Source: Vreelandella boliviensis LC1 (GTDB lineage: Bacteria; Pseudomonadota; Gammaproteobacteria; Pseudomonadales; Halomonadaceae). From it: 64,000 bases of DNA. Shown in pieces: positions 35,314-43,385 of the stretch (the stretch's first letter is position 1; every line of letters begins with the position of its first letter). Both the position numbers and the translations under genes were made by a program. The stretch covers positions 397,035 to 461,034 of the forward strand of contig NZ_JH393257.1 of assembly GCF_000236035.1 (NCBI RefSeq), given 5' to 3'. The notes under the pieces were generated by a model. The model saw only the letters and a list, made by a program, of their open reading frames with translations. It was not told where the DNA came from and searched no databases.

Positions 35314-36885
35314 GTGACGGATGCCCATCGCCGTAAGTTACCCATCGGGATTCAGACGTTCTCGGATATCCGCGAGGGCGACTATTATTACGTCGATAAA
35401 ACTCCGCATATCGAGCGCCTGGTTAACCAGAACAAATACTACTTTCTCTCGCGGCCACGCCGCTTTGGCAAAAGCCTGTTGCTGGACACCCTGCGCTGCC
35501 TGTTTGAAGGTCGCCAAACGTTGTTTGAAGGGCTTTATATTCACGATAAGTGGGACTGGCAACAGCGCTACCCCGTGATTCGTATTAGCTTTGCCGATGG
35601 CGTGATGCAGAGCCGTGAAGGTCTGGACGAACGTATTCGTGAACAGCTAAGGGTTCAACGCGAGCGGCTCGGCATTACCCAGCACCATAAAACCGATATC
35701 CCTGGCGAATTCTCCGCGCTCATCCGCGCCGCCCACCAGCAGAGCGGCCAGCGGGTGGTAGTGCTGATTGACGAATATGATAAGCCGATTCTAGACAATA
35801 TCCTGGCCCCCGAGCGTGCACGGGAACTGCGCGAGGGTTTAAAGAACCTTTACAGCGTGCTTAAAGACGCTGACCCGCACCTGCACTTTGTACTGCTCAC
35901 CGGCGTTTCCAAATTCAGTAAGGTCAGCCTTTTCTCAGGATTGAACAACCTCAACGATATCACCCTGGATGCCCCCTTCAGCACGATTTGCGGCTACACC
36001 GACGAGGACATCGACACAGTTTTCGCCCCGGAACTACCCGACCTGGATCGCGATGAGATCCGCCAGTGGTACAACGGTTACCGCTGGGGTGACCGTGCGG
36101 TAACCTCCGTCTACAACCCCTTCGACGTACTGTTGCTGTTTCAGAAGCGCGAGTTCGGCCCGTACTGGTTTGAGTCTGCAACGCCGACGTTTTTGGTCGA
36201 CCTTCTTAAGCAACGCGGGGTTTTCACCCCTCGACTGGAGACCTTACAGGCAAAAGCGCAGTTGCTCGGGCGTTTCGATGTGGATGATATCACCACCGAA
36301 GGGCTACTGTTCCAAACGGGCTATATCACCATTAAGGATGTGCAGGAGCCCATACTGGGCTATCGCCTCTATACGCTGGGCTTTCCGAACCGGGAGGTGG
36401 AAAGCAGCCTCAACGACTTATTGCTGCCGGTATTGGGTATTAACACAAGCGAGGCACAAACCCACCAACTGGCGTTATTCGATATTTTTCAGCGCCATGA
36501 CCTTGCTGCTTTGGAAGCTCACCTTAAAGCCCTTTATGCGGGCTTGCCTCACGACTGGTACCGCAATAACCCAATCGCTAAGTACGAAGGACATTATGCC
36601 AGCGTCTTTTACAGCCACTTCGCGGCCTTGGGGTTGGATGTGACGGTGGAAGATGCCAGCCACCATGGCAAGGTGGATATGAGCGTGGACTTTGGCGGGC
36701 ATATCTACCTGTTCGAGTTCAAGGTGGTGGAACAACTGCCGGAAGGTAAAGCGCTGGAGCAGATCAAACACAAGGGTTATGCCGATAAACACCGCGCCTC
36801 CGGCAAACCCATTCATCTCATCGGCGTGGAGTTTTCCAGCGCCCAGCGCCAGGTTGTGGCGTTTGAGGTGGAGACCTTGGCTTAA
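35314..36885 (+). CDS. AAA-ATPase-like protein with PD-(D/E)XK nuclease-like C-terminus
   Basis: The 523-residue protein combines an N-terminal AAA-ATPase-like domain (Walker A SRPRRFGKSLLLDT, Walker B VVVLIDEYDKP, residues about 20-240) with a C-terminal PDDEXK_9-like domain (GHYASVFYSHFAALG, GKVDMSV, FEFKVVE with the D...ExK pattern). The family is widespread and patchily distributed; its role is not established. The start GTG 35314 has GGAGG at 8 bp; the frame is open from a TTG at 35296. It has no functional link to the iron genes on either side and may be an insertion of mobile character, which is inference. Confidence 0.85.
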   Translation: MTDAHRRKLPIGIQTFSDIREGDYYYVDKTPHIERLVNQNKYYFLSRPRRFGKSLLLDTLRCLFEGRQTLFEGLYIHDKWDWQQRYPVIRISFADGVMQSREGLDERIREQLRVQRERLGITQHHKTDIPGEFSALIRAAHQQSGQRVVVLIDEYDKPILDNILAPERARELREGLKNLYSVLKDADPHLHFVLLTGVSKFSKVSLFSGLNNLNDITLDAPFSTICGYTDEDIDTVFAPELPDLDRDEIRQWYNGYRWGDRAVTSVYNPFDVLLLFQKREFGPYWFESATPTFLVDLLKQRGVFTPRLETLQAKAQLLGRFDVDDITTEGLLFQTGYITIKDVQEPILGYRLYTLGFPNREVESSLNDLLLPVLGINTSEAQTHQLALFDIFQRHDLAALEAHLKALYAGLPHDWYRNNPIAKYEGHYASVFYSHFAALGLDVTVEDASHHGKVDMSVDFGGHIYLFEFKVVEQLPEGKALEQIKHKGYADKHRASGKPIHLIGVEFSSAQRQVVAFEVETLA

Positions 36886-36993
36886 TTAGCTGGCGATTAT
36901 CCGCTGTCATCGGCTTGTCATGAATGGTTAGTTACATTGAACAGGTAAGTAACCGCCATGCACTAAACACGATGAATGTTCAGGGGTAACACA

Positions 36994-37791
36994 ATGCTCG
37001 ACAGCAGCAATGACCTACTCGAAACGGTAAAGCAAGCCGCCTATGAGGCTGGCACCCTGCTGCGCGAGGGGTATTCGCAAAAGGGGCGAATTGCCTTTGA
37101 GCAAAAGGGGACGTCAGATTTTGTCAGCTACTACGATACAGCAGCGGAAAACATCATTATCGACTGTATCAGCAGCGCTTTTCCCGATATCGCTTTCTTG
37201 GGCGAAGAGAGCGGACTTACACCCACCGATAGCGACTATACCGTCATCATTGACCCACTCGATGGCACCAGCAACTTTCTGCATGGGGTGCCTCACTTCT
37301 CTGTCTCAATCGCGGTCACGAAGGGCGAGGAGCTGATCATCGGTGTTGTCTATCAACCGCTGCTTGATGAAATGCTCTGGGCAGGCCAAGGCATCGGCGC
37401 CTTCCTTAACGATAAGCCGCTCACCACGCCTGATGCACGGCCGCTAACAGAGATGCTGGTAAGCACCTGCCTGCCCTACCACGCTAAAGGCGACTGCACG
37501 ACGACCATAAATCAACTCGCCGTGCTAATGCCCCAAGTGGCTGGCATCCGCAGCCCAGGTTCTGCGGCGCTGGAGATCGCCTATCTCAGTCTAGGCCGCT
37601 TTGATGCCTTTTGGTCTCAAGGCGCGGCGCTTGAATTTTGGGATATCGCCGCCGGTATAGTGATTGCCCGCGAGGCTGGCTACACCGTCACCGACCTCGC
37701 GGGCAAACAGAGCCCTGGTCAATGGAGCAGCATACTCGCGGCACACCCCGAGCGGTATGGCCAACTGCTAGGGTGTTTAAAGGCCTGCTGA
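36994..37791 (+). CDS. Inositol monophosphatase family protein (SuhB/CysQ-like)
   Basis: The product is a 265-residue Mg2+-dependent phosphatase of the inositol monophosphatase family. Metal-site motifs FLGEESG, IIDPLDGTSNFLHG and WDIAAGIVIAREAG are intact. Substrates in the family include inositol-1-phosphate and PAP. The ATG at 36994 is preferred over 36976 because AGGGG lies at 7 bp. It stands alone between the AAA protein and the ribosomal-protein pair. The exact substrate cannot be told from sequence. Confidence 0.88.
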   Translation: MLDSSNDLLETVKQAAYEAGTLLREGYSQKGRIAFEQKGTSDFVSYYDTAAENIIIDCISSAFPDIAFLGEESGLTPTDSDYTVIIDPLDGTSNFLHGVPHFSVSIAVTKGEELIIGVVYQPLLDEMLWAGQGIGAFLNDKPLTTPDARPLTEMLVSTCLPYHAKGDCTTTINQLAVLMPQVAGIRSPGSAALEIAYLSLGRFDAFWSQGAALEFWDIAAGIVIAREAGYTVTDLAGKQSPGQWSSILAAHPERYGQLLGCLKAC

Positions 37792-37866
37792 TAAATAAGC
37801 AATATGCTCTTTTAGCACACGCTTTTTTAGCGGACGCAAACCGCCACAGTTGAGCCCACGCCCAGC

Positions 37867-38007
37867 TTATTTCTTGTTCTTTCCTCCCTGGCGCGCCTTG
37901 AAGCGGGGGTTGGCCTTGCAAATAACGTAGAGCCGCCCGCGTCGTTTGACCACTTGGCAACCGGGATGGCGATTTTTGGCGGACTTGAGTGAGCTAAGTA
38001 CTTGCAC
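37867..38007 (-). CDS. ykgO: 50S ribosomal protein L36, zinc-independent paralogue
   Basis: The 46-residue protein begins [20 protein letters not shown] with [19 protein letters not shown] following, the YkgO type of L36. The canonical CxxC...C...H zinc site is not conserved: only two cysteines remain. The start is GTG at 38007 with GGGGGGA at 7 bp. It lies 11 bp behind the L31B gene, forming a two-gene operon. In other bacteria these paralogues replace the zinc-binding forms during zinc starvation under Zur control. Confidence 0.9.
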   Translation of the reverse strand: MQVLSSLKSAKNRHPGCQVVKRRGRLYVICKANPRFKARQGGKNKK

Positions 38008-38018
38008 GCTATTCCCCC

Positions 38019-38288
38019 CTATTTGGTGTTAGTCGATTGGCGCGAAACCGCACCGAAACGCTGCTGGAAACGCGCCACCCGACCTTCAGCGGAGACTCTG
38101 CGTTGCTCGCCGGTATAGAAAGGGTGAGAAGCGCTAGAAACATCCAGGTCAATCACTGGGTAGGTATTGCCATCTTCCCAGACAATCGTCTGCTTTGAGG
38201 TGCAGGTAGAACGGATCCGAAAAGTCGCGCCGCAGCTGGTATCGCGAAACACCACGTAGTCATAGGCAGGATGAATCCCCTTTCGCAT
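38019..38288 (-). CDS. rpmE2: 50S ribosomal protein L31 type B
   Basis: The 89-residue type B L31 (YkgM) begins [20 protein letters not shown] and contains [10 protein letters not shown]. It lacks the four-cysteine zinc ribbon of type A. The ATG at 38288 has AAGGAG at 7 bp; the longer open frame to 38330 runs through the operator and is rejected. It heads the L31B-L36 operon. A 26-bp palindrome with strong Zur-box character lies 19 bp upstream. Confidence 0.93.
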   Translation of the reverse strand: MRKGIHPAYDYVVFRDTSCGATFRIRSTCTSKQTIVWEDGNTYPVIDLDVSSASHPFYTGEQRRVSAEGRVARFQQRFGAVSRQSTNTK

Positions 38289-38306
38289 GTTCGACTCCTT
38301 CAATAA

Positions 38307-38332
38307 AATTGATATAAGATAACATATCAATT
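38307..38332 (-). promoter_or_regulatory. Zur operator candidate of the L31B-L36 operon
   Basis: Perfect 9-bp arms AATTGATAT and ATATCAATT enclose AAGATAAC. On the minus strand it reads TGATATGTTATCTTATATCA, close to the gammaproteobacterial Zur consensus around ATGTTATAnTATAACAT. A Fur-like TGATTCT-C-ATTAGCG follows at 38338-38352. Confidence 0.7.
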
Positions 38333-38485
38333 AAACATGATTCTCATTAGCGTGTAAAGACTGGCATTTAGCCATGTTGACTGCCCGAGAAACGCCTTAC
38401 ACAGTGATAGTTCTTATTGATGGGCCGAATTTCCCACAGAGCGCCCCCAGTCTCGGCATAAATTTTTTTATTTTTTTGTTAAAAA

Positions 38486-38500
38486 TGAGAACCATTAGCA
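38486..38500 (+). promoter_or_regulatory. Fur box candidate upstream of fhuC
   Basis: TGAGAACCATTAGCA matches the 7-1-7 Fur model at 11 of 14 positions. It lies 45 bp before the ATPase start, next to an A/T-rich promoter-like stretch. Confidence 0.65.
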
Positions 38501-38545
38501 CTAGAATGGAGGCATTCTTATTAACCCTATCGCCAGGAGTCATTC

Positions 38546-39313
38546 ATGTTCGAGGTCAAAGGCGCTACCTTTGAAATCAATGGCAAGCCGATTTTAAATC
38601 CCATCGACCACAGCTTTCATGAGGGCAAAGTTTACGGCCTGATTGGCCATAACGGCTCGGGCAAGTCGACGCTGATCAAGATGATGGCGCAGCAACAGCC
38701 GACCAGCCAAGGTGAGATTCACTTTGATCAGCGCCCGCTGAATAATTGGGGAAATCGCGAGTTCGCCCGCCAAGTGGCCTACTTGCCCCAGCATTTGCCC
38801 AGCGCTGAAAGCCTTACCGGGCGAGAACTGGTGGCTTTTGGCCGCTACCCTTGGCACGGTCTGCTAGGGCGCCACACCCAAAAAGACAAAGACGCTATTG
38901 ACCGCGCCATTGCCCTCACCCACACAGAGGCCTTTGCCGACCGTTTGGTCGATACGCTCTCCGGTGGTGAACGTCAGCGGGTGTGGCTGGCCATGCTACT
39001 GGCGCAAGGCAGCCGCTTTCTACTCCTTGATGAGCCACTTGCAGCGCTGGATATCGCCCACCAAATCGAAGTGCTGGCACTGATCCGCAAGCTGTGCGAT
39101 GAACTCAATCTTGGCGTTATTATCGTATTGCACGATATCAATATGGCCTCGCGCTACTGCGACGAACTGATGGCGCTGCACAGCGGCCGCCTGCTGGCCC
39201 ACGGCGCCCCAAACGATATGATGTGCGACAGCACCCTAGAAGCGATTTATGGATTACCCATGCAGGTCATAAGACACCCCAACGGAGAGCACAATATTGC
39301 CGTCGCGCAATGA
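38546..39313 (+). CDS. fhuC: Ferric-siderophore ABC transporter ATPase FhuC
   Basis: The product is a 255-residue ATPase. Walker A GHNGSGKST at 34-42, signature LSGGERQR, Walker B RFLLLDEPLAALD, H-loop in VLHDINMA. AGGAG precedes the ATG. It is the only siderophore-type importer ATPase in the window and should energise the FhuB permease encoded 13 kb away at 23314, an unusual separation. It has its own Fur-type site. FhuC-like members all share this arrangement; which siderophores are moved depends on the binding proteins. Confidence 0.9.
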   Translation: MFEVKGATFEINGKPILNPIDHSFHEGKVYGLIGHNGSGKSTLIKMMAQQQPTSQGEIHFDQRPLNNWGNREFARQVAYLPQHLPSAESLTGRELVAFGRYPWHGLLGRHTQKDKDAIDRAIALTHTEAFADRLVDTLSGGERQRVWLAMLLAQGSRFLLLDEPLAALDIAHQIEVLALIRKLCDELNLGVIIVLHDINMASRYCDELMALHSGRLLAHGAPNDMMCDSTLEAIYGLPMQVIRHPNGEHNIAVAQ

Positions 39314-39436
39314 ATCAAGGCATACCAACGCGCTAATGCCTGTGCTATTTAGGGGCAGAGTTTGATACCTGTGGCACCTTTTCGCTGGACGGATGCGGCC
39401 TACAAGCGCGCCAAACAGGCCGCCCGTTAAAGCGGT

Positions 39437-41089
39437 TTAGATATTTATTTGCGCGACAGCATCTTCACTTGCGCGCGCACGCTGCTCGCCTGTTAGCTCG
39501 CTTAACTGCCCCTTCGACATCTCCAGCAACCGGTCGGCGTGGACGAAGTAGCTGTCGTCATGGCTGATAGCAAACACGGTTTTACCCATGGCTTTTAAGT
39601 GTGGTAACAGCTCGCGGTAGAACAGGCGCCGGAACTGCGGGTCTTGGTCCGCCGCCCACTCGTCAAGCAGCAAGATATCGCGCTTTTCGGCAATCGCCAG
39701 CAATAGCGCCAAGCGTTTACGCTGGCCTTGGGAGAGCTGGGTGTTGATAACGCGATCTCCCTCCCACTGCAGTTTGTGCTGCATCTGCAGCCGCTCAAGC
39801 CAAGTATCGACAACCTGCGGATCAGCGGGCAGCCCTTCAGGGCCCATGGTCTGATCAAACTGGTGGAAATCGGTAAACACGCTGGCAAAGCGTGCGCGGA
39901 ATGCTTCCCACTGATCAGCAGTAACCACCTGCCCATCAATCTTGATAGTACCGCTTTGGGGGCGGTATAAACCGGAAAGCAACCTAGCCAGGGTCGATTT
40001 ACCGCTGCCGTTGCCGCCGATCAGAAACACCTGTTCACCGCGCTCTAGGGTCATATTAAGCGGCCCTACCTGGAAACCCTCGCCTTGGGCAGTGTTGGGG
40101 TAGTGGTAAGTGACCTCCTCCAGCTCAAGGCGCTGCCAATCGGCCAGCGTATCGTCTACCGCAAAGCTTGACTGGTACTCGGCTAGCTCCAGGCTGCTCA
40201 ATTTATCAAAGGCCACTTGAGCACTAATTAAGGTTGGCCAGGCGCCCACCGCCTGAATCAGCGGCGTGCGCAGGAACAGCAGCGTCAGCGCAAACGTTGA
40301 GGCTACCGTGGTATTGGCCCAACCCAACCCATTTGAGAGGAAAAACACCACGCCGATGGCGCCCAACATCATAATGTTAGACCAGTTATTAGCGCTTAAA
40401 TGATAGGTATCGGCGCGGATAATGTGGTGACGATAGTCGCGGGCATTGGCGGTATAACGCTCATCATAGAAGCGTCGGGCACGGTCGCGGTTCAGCGCCA
40501 GCTCTTTGCGCCCTTCTATGGCTGCCTGGAAATCTTTATACAAACTGTCTTCGCTTTCACGCACGAGGCGAAAGTGGCGATACACCCGCGATACCAGCAC
40601 CCAGCCCACGCCCATCGTAAACGCGATCCACAGCACGGTGATCACCACCATTTGCGGCGATAGCCACGCCAAATAGGCCACCGAAGCGAGCGTTAGTACA
40701 ACGCCTTGAATCAGCTCCGGCAGGCGCACAAAACCAATGGTGATATTGCGCACATCGCTGGACAGGCTGGCAAGCAAGGTGGCGTTGCCCAGCTGCTCCA
40801 GGCGCTCAATATCGGTGTCGAGAATCCGCTTCACCAGCCGCGAGCGCAGGTCAAACACAAAGTGGTGCCCAAGCACGGTCAGCGCCAACTGCGTGCTTAG
40901 CGTAACCGCCAGTAGCACCGCCAGCAGACCTAGAAATTGCGGCAGCGCGGCCATACTGCCTACTTCAATAAGTCGTTGATTGATAAACGCAATCACCCCC
41001 ACGCCTAAACCAGCGCTCAGTAGACTTAAAGCAATGGCGCCTAAAAAGGGCCAACGGTAGTGATGAAATACTAAGCGCAGCAGTTCCAT
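39437..41089 (-). CDS. Cyclic-peptide/siderophore exporter, SyrD/PvdE/YojI-type ABC transporter (copy 2)
   Basis: This 550-residue half-transporter is clearly paralogous to the one at 20843. It has a six-helix N-terminal domain starting [20 protein letters not shown], Walker [10 protein letters not shown], signature [10 protein letters not shown] and Walker [14 protein letters not shown]. The near-identity of the ATPase half and the divergence of the membrane half suggest different substrates. It is convergent with fhuC. A five-copy 13-bp tandem repeat lies upstream, 80-144 bp from the start. Substrate unknown; export of a peptide siderophore or its recycling is inferred from family and position. 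Confidence 0.85.
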   Translation of the reverse strand: MELLRLVFHHYRWPFLGAIALSLLSAGLGVGVIAFINQRLIEVGSMAALPQFLGLLAVLLAVTLSTQLALTVLGHHFVFDLRSRLVKRILDTDIERLEQLGNATLLASLSSDVRNITIGFVRLPELIQGVVLTLASVAYLAWLSPQMVVITVLWIAFTMGVGWVLVSRVYRHFRLVRESEDSLYKDFQAAIEGRKELALNRDRARRFYDERYTANARDYRHHIIRADTYHLSANNWSNIMMLGAIGVVFFLSNGLGWANTTVASTFALTLLFLRTPLIQAVGAWPTLISAQVAFDKLSSLELAEYQSSFAVDDTLADWQRLELEEVTYHYPNTAQGEGFQVGPLNMTLERGEQVFLIGGNGSGKSTLARLLSGLYRPQSGTIKIDGQVVTADQWEAFRARFASVFTDFHQFDQTMGPEGLPADPQVVDTWLERLQMQHKLQWEGDRVINTQLSQGQRKRLALLLAIAEKRDILLLDEWAADQDPQFRRLFYRELLPHLKAMGKTVFAISHDDSYFVHADRLLEMSKGQLSELTGEQRARASEDAVAQINI

Positions 41090-41168
41090 GGGACTCCTTG
41101 CCTTCCTGTAAAGGGCGCTGAAGTCTATCAGCAGCAGCTCTTGCCAAGAAAGCGTTATGCAACAGGGT

Positions 41169-41233
41169 TAATCAAGATGGCTAATCGAAATGGATAGTCG
41201 AAATGGATAGTCGAAATGGCTAATCAAAATGGT
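41169..41233. repeat. Five tandem copies of a 13-bp repeat
   Basis: Five consecutive 13-bp units of the form TARTCRARATGGN (TAATCAAGATGGC, TAATCGAAATGGA, TAGTCGAAATGGA, TAGTCGAAATGGC, TAATCAAAATGGT) fill 41169-41233. They lie in the gap between the exporter (start 41089) and the stop of the DUF1513 gene (41245). Units differ at only a few positions. Confidence 0.9.
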
Positions 41234-41244
41234 GCTACGTGCTA

Positions 41245-42333
41245 TCAGGTCAGATGGTTATCCCAGCGGAGTTCCAGGCTGGCAAGCAGCTCGGGCGCTG
41301 ACGTGCCCGGCGTTACACGGTAGAGCCCGCCCTGGCCGGAGGAAACCAGAAAGCCGCCGTTACCATCGCAGCGGGCACCAGCGGCGTCGGGCAGTGCCAG
41401 GTTGGCATTCAGACGGCCTTGTTCAGCATCCAGCAGCAGTACCCTGTTGCCGCGGGGTGCGGTAATCAGAACGTTGGCCGAAACACGGCTAAACGCGACG
41501 CTAGCAATGTAGTGGTGCAGGCTGGCGGTGACTTCATCGGGCAGCGCCAGCTCTGAAAAGCGCCCGGCGGCATCCAGGCGGCAAATCAACGGATGGGTTT
41601 CCCACTCGGGGCCTTCAAACTGGTACCCAGCGACTACCGTGCCGTCCGCTGCCACGTCCAGATGACGGCAGCTTAGCTGGTGGTGCGAAGGCGTGTGACG
41701 GGCCAGAATTTCGCCGCTGTGGCGATCCAGCAGCAGCAGCGCCGGGGCCATGGTGTCCAGGTTGAGCTTTACCCGGCCGTAGTCGGGGTGTGTCTGAATG
41801 CCGCCCAAACCAATCACCAGGGTGTCACCCTCCGGCATCAGCCGAAGCTCATGGGGGCCAATACCCTCCAGCGGCATGTCGCGCACATGGGCGTAGTCGT
41901 TGGCAGCGTCGTAAACCCGCACCAGTCCGGCGCTATCCGCCAGACGGTTGGCGGTGACATACAGGTAGCGCCCACTCAAGTCGAACACGCCATGGCCGTA
42001 GAAGTGATAGCCCTCCCCGGCAGCGATGGTGTGGGCGAGTTGGCGGCTGTCGCCATCGATCACGTACATCCGCGTACCGGGGCGGCGGGCAAACAGCACC
42101 GCTTGGCGGGAATCAGGCCGCAAACAACCGCCGTGGCAGCGCTCGGGCACCTCAATCATAAAGCGGGTCTGTCCATCCAGCGCCACCCCGGCGATAAAAT
42201 GCCCGCCGCTGGGATCATCCACCGCGCTAAATAGCCAGTCCACCTCCTCACGGGCGGGCAGCGCCCAACTCAGCGGCGTCAGCGCCATGGCCACGCTGCC
42301 CAGACCCACCTTGAGTATCTGGCGTCGCTGCAT
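41245..42333 (-). CDS. DUF1513 beta-propeller-like periplasmic protein
   Basis: The 362-residue protein has an N-terminal RRQILKVGLGSVAMALTPLS twin-arginine-like signal, then repeated beta-propeller-like segments (YVIDGDSRQLAHTI, YLYVTANRLADSAG, ANVLITAPRGNRVLLLD). It matches the DUF1513 family that closes imelysin operons. It begins 3 bp after the upstream imelysin stop. Its function is unknown; the operon context suggests a role in periplasmic iron handling. Confidence 0.82.
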   Translation of the reverse strand: MQRRQILKVGLGSVAMALTPLSWALPAREEVDWLFSAVDDPSGGHFIAGVALDGQTRFMIEVPERCHGGCLRPDSRQAVLFARRPGTRMYVIDGDSRQLAHTIAAGEGYHFYGHGVFDLSGRYLYVTANRLADSAGLVRVYDAANDYAHVRDMPLEGIGPHELRLMPEGDTLVIGLGGIQTHPDYGRVKLNLDTMAPALLLLDRHSGEILARHTPSHHQLSCRHLDVAADGTVVAGYQFEGPEWETHPLICRLDAAGRFSELALPDEVTASLHHYIASVAFSRVSANVLITAPRGNRVLLLDAEQGRLNANLALPDAAGARCDGNGGFLVSSGQGGLYRVTPGTSAPELLASLELRWDNHLT

Positions 42334-42336
42334 GGC

Positions 42337-43362
42337 TTAATCCCCGTCGCTAGAATTAAAGCCGCGTACCAGGCCAAGTTCGCCTGCGATCTCGTTACCC
42401 AGCAAATGGCGCAGCTGGCTGATATCAAGGTAAAGCGACTGCAGGCCGCGAAACGCCGCTTCGTCGTCCAGGGCAGGCACCAAGCCCGGCGACAGCTCGC
42501 TAGCCTGGGCAAGCGTCTTATCCAACTGATCACGAAACGCTTCGGCGAGGGGCAGCGCATCGGCCTCGCGAAGCAGCGTGGTGAGGCCGGGCAGGAAGCC
42601 GGTACGCAGCCCCTCCAGGCTGCTCTCTACCAAACGAACCGTTTTTCCGCTACGCCAGGCTTCGGCTAAGTAGCCGTTGGCAGGTGCGCCTTTGAGGCCC
42701 ATGGGCTCGCCAAGGCGTTTATCTTCGAGTATTTCGAGGGACTGGATGGCGCTCGCCAGCGTGGTCTCAGTGTAGTCAGCCGTCTCAAGATAGTGCTCGC
42801 CAAAGGCCTGCCAGTCGCGATGCAGCGCACTGGTGGTATCCGCGAGATGCGTCGTGATAGCCTGCATCAAGTCGCAGGCGGCAGGCTCGCTTAGGACCTG
42901 ATCGTCCATGGCGTCGTCATAAAGCAAGTACTCAAGGGCGGGAAAGCCCTGAATCGCCACGCTGTCACTGGCGATATCCTCGACATCCGGCGCGTCGGTT
43001 GCTTTCAACCATATGCCCACCTTGCGGCCCACCAGGTTTTTACGATCTGGCCAGAACTGCAGCTGCCAGCCTCGGCTATTTTGCTCGACCGGGCCGAACT
43101 GGATAAAGCGCACCGCCTGCCAGGCTTGATAAGCGCTCATCCAGTCATTTTCCAGGCGCTGTCGGAGCGCCTCGTCAGGGCTCTGGCAAAAGCGCGCAGC
43201 GCTTGCTTCCAGGCGCTCTGAGGCGGCGCTCAGTTCAGCATACTGAAGTTCCACCGCGCCGTGCCACATTTCCCGCGACGTAGGGGTGTCCGTAGCAAAA
43301 GAGAGCGGTGTCGCGAGTAGCGCGCAGGCCAGGAATCCCAGGCGGCGAAGAGAAGCGATCAC
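42337..43362 (-). CDS. Imelysin-family periplasmic protein (second copy in operon)
   Basis: The 341-residue protein has a signal peptide (1-23, LACALLATPLSFA) and an imelysin/M75 fold. The usual GxHxxE site reads GFPALEYLLY here, so the histidine is missing. This variant differs from the other imelysin of the operon and may bind iron differently or act as a partner. It lies 23 bp behind the di-haem oxidoreductase and 3 bp ahead of DUF1513. Confidence 0.85.
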   Translation of the reverse strand: MIASLRRLGFLACALLATPLSFATDTPTSREMWHGAVELQYAELSAASERLEASAARFCQSPDEALRQRLENDWMSAYQAWQAVRFIQFGPVEQNSRGWQLQFWPDRKNLVGRKVGIWLKATDAPDVEDIASDSVAIQGFPALEYLLYDDAMDDQVLSEPAACDLMQAITTHLADTTSALHRDWQAFGEHYLETADYTETTLASAIQSLEILEDKRLGEPMGLKGAPANGYLAEAWRSGKTVRLVESSLEGLRTGFLPGLTTLLREADALPLAEAFRDQLDKTLAQASELSPGLVPALDDEAAFRGLQSLYLDISQLRHLLGNEIAGELGLVRGFNSSDGD

Positions 43363-43385
43363 ATAAACTCCTTATCAACAATGAG

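Noticed and set aside
38338-38352. Separate Fur box for the L31B operon
   Set aside because: Only 10 of 14 positions match and it is overshadowed by the Zur-like palindrome; mentioned but not listed as its own feature.
39356-39430. Short frame ending FRWTDAAYKRAKQAAR-stop between fhuC and exporter 2
   Set aside because: Could be the tail of a deleted gene, but about 25 codons are too few to identify and chance cannot be excluded.
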